Shown here: positions 5,413 to 7,421 of the stretch, in pieces
Numbering within the stretch: the stretch's first letter is position 1
Layout: each line of letters opens with the position of its first letter
Assembly: GCA_036824265.1 (NCBI GenBank)
Contig: DAITAL010000061.1
Location: 1-7,421, forward strand
From: JAAYZB01 sp937958685
GTDB taxonomy: Bacteria; Bacillota_I; Bacilli_A; Izemoplasmatales; Hujiaoplasmataceae
Direction of reading: 5' to 3'
DNA length: 7,421 nt
Program-made: the position numbers and the translations under genes
Notes under the pieces: generated by a model
Told to the model about the DNA's origin: nothing
The model's database searches: none
The model's input: only the letters and a program-made list of their open reading frames with translations

Positions 5413-7239
5413 TCAGAGTTTCATGAGGACGATGGCATCCTCTTTTTCAATCGTGTTCTCACCAGTTTCGTAGAGATCACCCTCGAACAGTGTCAGTTTT
5501 TGATCACGGAACCTGCCAAGAGGGATGACTTTCCCCTTGGCCGCTTCATGGACAGACACGATCAGTTCCTTCTTGGAAGTAAACGAGAGCGGAAATTTCT
5601 CCCGGAAGAGATCGCCAGCGTTGCGGATTATGATCGCCTGATCGTCTTCACCGGCTTGTCCGGGCGCAATCGTCAAAAGATTCTCATAGAAGACAGCGGT
5701 GTCCTTGAACAGCGCCAGTTTGCTTAAAAGCAACGAGATGATCTTGTTGGAAATGATTGTGTTTTGGATATTGAAGTCCTTGATGATATGATCGTTGCGG
5801 GGATCGAGCAACTCGACGATCACGCTGACATCCAGCCGCTGAAGGTGGGCTTGCAGGTATATGAGCGTGTCGATTACATTGGCATCAAGGCTGTCGTTGA
5901 GGGCCTTTTCATCGCTCAAAAGCACGATAGCGGCCGGTTTTTGGTTGAGGTTGATCCTGACGATCATGTCATCAATCTTCTCCGGGGCGATCCACTCGGA
6001 ACGAAATTCGCTTTTATGGAGACGCTCGTAGGCTTTGAACGAATCAAGGATAAATGCGAGTTTGTTGTTCTTGCCGATGATGTAGACATCCATGTCCGTC
6101 ATTTCCACGATCGGTTTCAGTTTCAGTTTTTTTGGTTCGATGGTGGTCTCCGTGATCCTGTCGATCAGGGAGTGACTGGAAGACAAGACGAAGACCCCGT
6201 CATCGATTTCAGCAACCGGGAAGGAGTAGGCGCCGTATTTCAAACTGTCCGCGAAACCCAGCCCGGCAAGATGGTACACCTCGGCACCTTCGAACGAGAA
6301 CAAAGACAAGTAGACATCCTCCATGCGCGGATCGATGATCGTCTGGGCAATGATCTGTCCCAAACGCTTGTCGAAACAGACGGGAAGCAGCGTGTGTTCC
6401 TTGAGGGTATGGACGGTTCTTTCCAGCGTCAAGATCTTCTCTTTGGTCTCATAATGCTTGATTTCGGCCACGATCGGCGGATTATTGGCAAACTCGATAT
6501 TCCCCAGCGACAAGATGACCTTGATGACGTTGAGATCGCTCTTGGACATGTTTTTGGCAACTTCTTCATGCAGATCCTTGTTCATCACCAGCACCGCGTC
6601 CGCATCGGCGATCGAAATGTCCTCGAGATCGCTTCTGAGCAAGGGATCGCCGCTCTTGACAAGGACATTGAACCGCGTCAGTTCCTTATCCGGTTTATGC
6701 AGTTTGGCGATGGCATTGACAATTTGCTTTTCTGCGTAATCCTTGTCGATGTCGGCAAGGATCATCACGGTCAATTGCTTGTTTTCGACATGGACAAGAT
6801 CGGCAACCAGTTCGGGAACCTTGTTGTTCCAGTTGAGAATCGCGACATGCCGTTCGAGGTAGATCTTTCCGGATCCGGACTGCTTCTTGTGAAAGTAGTC
6901 CTTGATCGCGTTCGTGGTCAGGGCAATGATCGTCCCCGTGAACAAGATCATGCCGGTTATCAGAACGATCACGGCAAGAAGCAGGGTCTGGGGATTGTCA
7001 ATGGCCAAAATGGCGTTGGGGGAAAGCAACCATTTCATCGAGCCATTGGCGAAAGCGTCGACAAATCCGGTAAAGGAATCGTCGATGGCCAAAGCGACTA
7101 GAGCGGCGATGACGAGGATGACGATATTGATGATGACCATCGTCAATATAATGAATATCAGCGGCCGCTTGTATGTCTTGATACTGATCAGACTTCTAGC
7201 CTTGAGCAGTCTGCTTTTCAGTTTGTTCACCACTTTCAC
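5413..7239 (-). CDS. CASTOR/POLLUX-related ion channel with RCK-like cytosolic domains
   Basis: Membrane protein of up to 608 residues resembling bacterial CASTOR/POLLUX-related putative ion channels, relatives of plant nuclear cation channels. It has a basic N-terminus, a membrane segment at about 27-52, a pore-like loop at about 60-82, a second segment at about 85-110, then a Rossmann-like RCK domain starting HVAILNWNNKVPELV (131-145), with SGDPL (196-200) and IVAEI (256-260) as in the family. LGQIIAQT (293-300) follows, then a second nucleotide-binding-like fold from MDVYIIGKNNK (383-393) and a beta-rich C-terminus (557-608). The pore has SPNA where relatives, from memory, carry DPGT. GTG 7239 opens the frame, but GGGGTGA (7235-7241) is best placed for GTG 7230 (5-base spacing), so the true N-terminus may be three residues shorter. 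It is first in a three-gene operon with a promoter at 7254-7282. Confidence 0.87.
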   Translation of the reverse strand: MKVVNKLKSRLLKARSLISIKTYKRPLIFIILTMVIINIVILVIAALVALAIDDSFTGFVDAFANGSMKWLLSPNAILAIDNPQTLLLAVIVLITGMILFTGTIIALTTNAIKDYFHKKQSGSGKIYLERHVAILNWNNKVPELVADLVHVENKQLTVMILADIDKDYAEKQIVNAIAKLHKPDKELTRFNVLVKSGDPLLRSDLEDISIADADAVLVMNKDLHEEVAKNMSKSDLNVIKVILSLGNIEFANNPPIVAEIKHYETKEKILTLERTVHTLKEHTLLPVCFDKRLGQIIAQTIIDPRMEDVYLSLFSFEGAEVYHLAGLGFADSLKYGAYSFPVAEIDDGVFVLSSSHSLIDRITETTIEPKKLKLKPIVEMTDMDVYIIGKNNKLAFILDSFKAYERLHKSEFRSEWIAPEKIDDMIVRINLNQKPAAIVLLSDEKALNDSLDANVIDTLIYLQAHLQRLDVSVIVELLDPRNDHIIKDFNIQNTIISNKIISLLLSKLALFKDTAVFYENLLTIAPGQAGEDDQAIIIRNAGDLFREKFPLSFTSKKELIVSVHEAAKGKVIPLGRFRDQKLTLFEGDLYETGENTIEKEDAIVLMKL

Positions 7240-7253
7240 CCCATTTTGATTCT

Positions 7254-7282
7254 ATTATATAAAACAAGTACGGCACATACAA
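7254..7282 (-). promoter_or_regulatory. Sigma-A-type promoter of the CASTOR-like operon
   Basis: The -35 TTGTAT (7277-7282) and perfect -10 TATAAT (7254-7259) are separated by 17 bases. It sits between the terminator of the upstream gene and the start of the channel gene, leaving a leader of about 10-20 bases. Confidence 0.78.
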
Positions 7283-7303
7283 GAGCGCCGGCTCATTTGG
7301 AAT

Positions 7304-7325
7304 AAAAACACCGCCTAGGCGGTGT
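7304..7325 (-). terminator. Intrinsic terminator overlapping the upstream gene's stop codon
   Basis: An 18-base perfect palindrome (7308-7325, arms around the central CTAG) is followed on the minus strand by TTTTTATT. The first A of the hairpin is the last A of the TGA stop codon read in reverse order of the strand, so the stop and the stem share sequence. It insulates the CASTOR-like operon from upstream transcription. Confidence 0.82.
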
Positions 7326-7421
7326 CAGTTCGCTAGCATATCCCGCATTATCTGGGCGGCGGTCTCGCTCATGTTCTCGATCGCGGGTTTCTTGAGTTCG
7401 AAGAGATCGGGAACGATCGGC
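7325..7421 (-). CDS. C-terminal end of an unrecognised protein (partial, 5' end outside window)
   Basis: One minus-strand frame is open from the window edge to TGA at 7325-7327 and encodes 31 residues reading PIVPDLFELKKPAIENM and then SETAAQIMRDMLAN. The end is a short amphipathic helix. The terminator immediately after the stop supports it as a real gene end. The P..(E)NM...AA..M..ML pattern faintly recalls the last helix of LacI-family regulators, but that is too weak to name a function. Confidence 0.6.
   Translation of the reverse strand, partial: PIVPDLFELKKPAIENMSETAAQIMRDMLAN

Noticed and set aside
4822..5727. A 301-codon open frame on the plus strand
   Set aside because: It runs antisense across three genes with well-recognised products, with no ribosome site or family resemblance.
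5764..7101. A 445-codon open frame on the plus strand
   Set aside because: It lies fully antisense to the CASTOR-like channel gene, its translation is a charged Asp/His/Gln-rich string with no domain pattern, and codon bias of the real gene explains its openness.
1..7421. UGA=Trp code of mollicutes
   Set aside because: Several genes end in TGA exactly where family lengths and downstream terminators or gene starts expect, so the standard code applies.

Overview
The window is about 50% G+C and every supported gene, coding or tRNA, lies on the minus strand. TGA, TAG and TAA all end genes, so the standard genetic code is in use. The promoters look sigma-A-like (TATAAT or TAAAAT -10 boxes with 16-17 base spacers), several genes have clear GGAGG-type ribosome sites, and terminators are intrinsic. 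Together with the DUF1576 membrane protein this suggests a Bacillota or Mycoplasmatota-like bacterium that has not adopted the UGA=Trp code. That placement is inference. No mobile element, CRISPR array, rRNA or phage gene was seen; this looks like ordinary chromosome.

Reading with transcription, from right to left: (1) the last 31 codons of an unrecognised gene, whose stop codon merges into an intrinsic terminator; (2) a sigma-A-type promoter driving a three-gene cluster: a CASTOR/POLLUX-related ion channel with cytosolic RCK-like domains, a gamma-carbonic anhydrase-like hexapeptide protein, and an HD-domain phosphohydrolase of the YedJ/YpgQ type with a perfect 13-bp inverted repeat inside its early coding sequence; (3) tRNA-Pro(GGG) with its own -10 box and a clear terminator; (4) a promoter driving a two-gene cluster: a single-pass membrane protein with FN3-like beta-sandwich repeats, then an MscS-family mechanosensitive channel; (5) tandem tRNA-Val(GAC) and tRNA-Val(CAC), each with its own promoter and terminator; (6) the first 404 codons of a DUF1576 membrane protein that runs off the left edge and shows two homologous halves.

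The functional theme is membrane transport and ion or osmotic balance: two ion-channel genes of unrelated families, each with unusual partners, plus a multi-pass membrane protein of unknown function. The carbonic anhydrase and HD enzyme probably share a transcript with the CASTOR/POLLUX channel, but a shared pathway is not shown. No clearly novel defence or mobile system is visible. The most unusual signals are the hairpin inside the HD gene, the FN3/MscS pair, the divergent pore of the CASTOR-like channel, a tRNA-Val(CAC) with a T-stem mismatch, and a strong excess of GATC.
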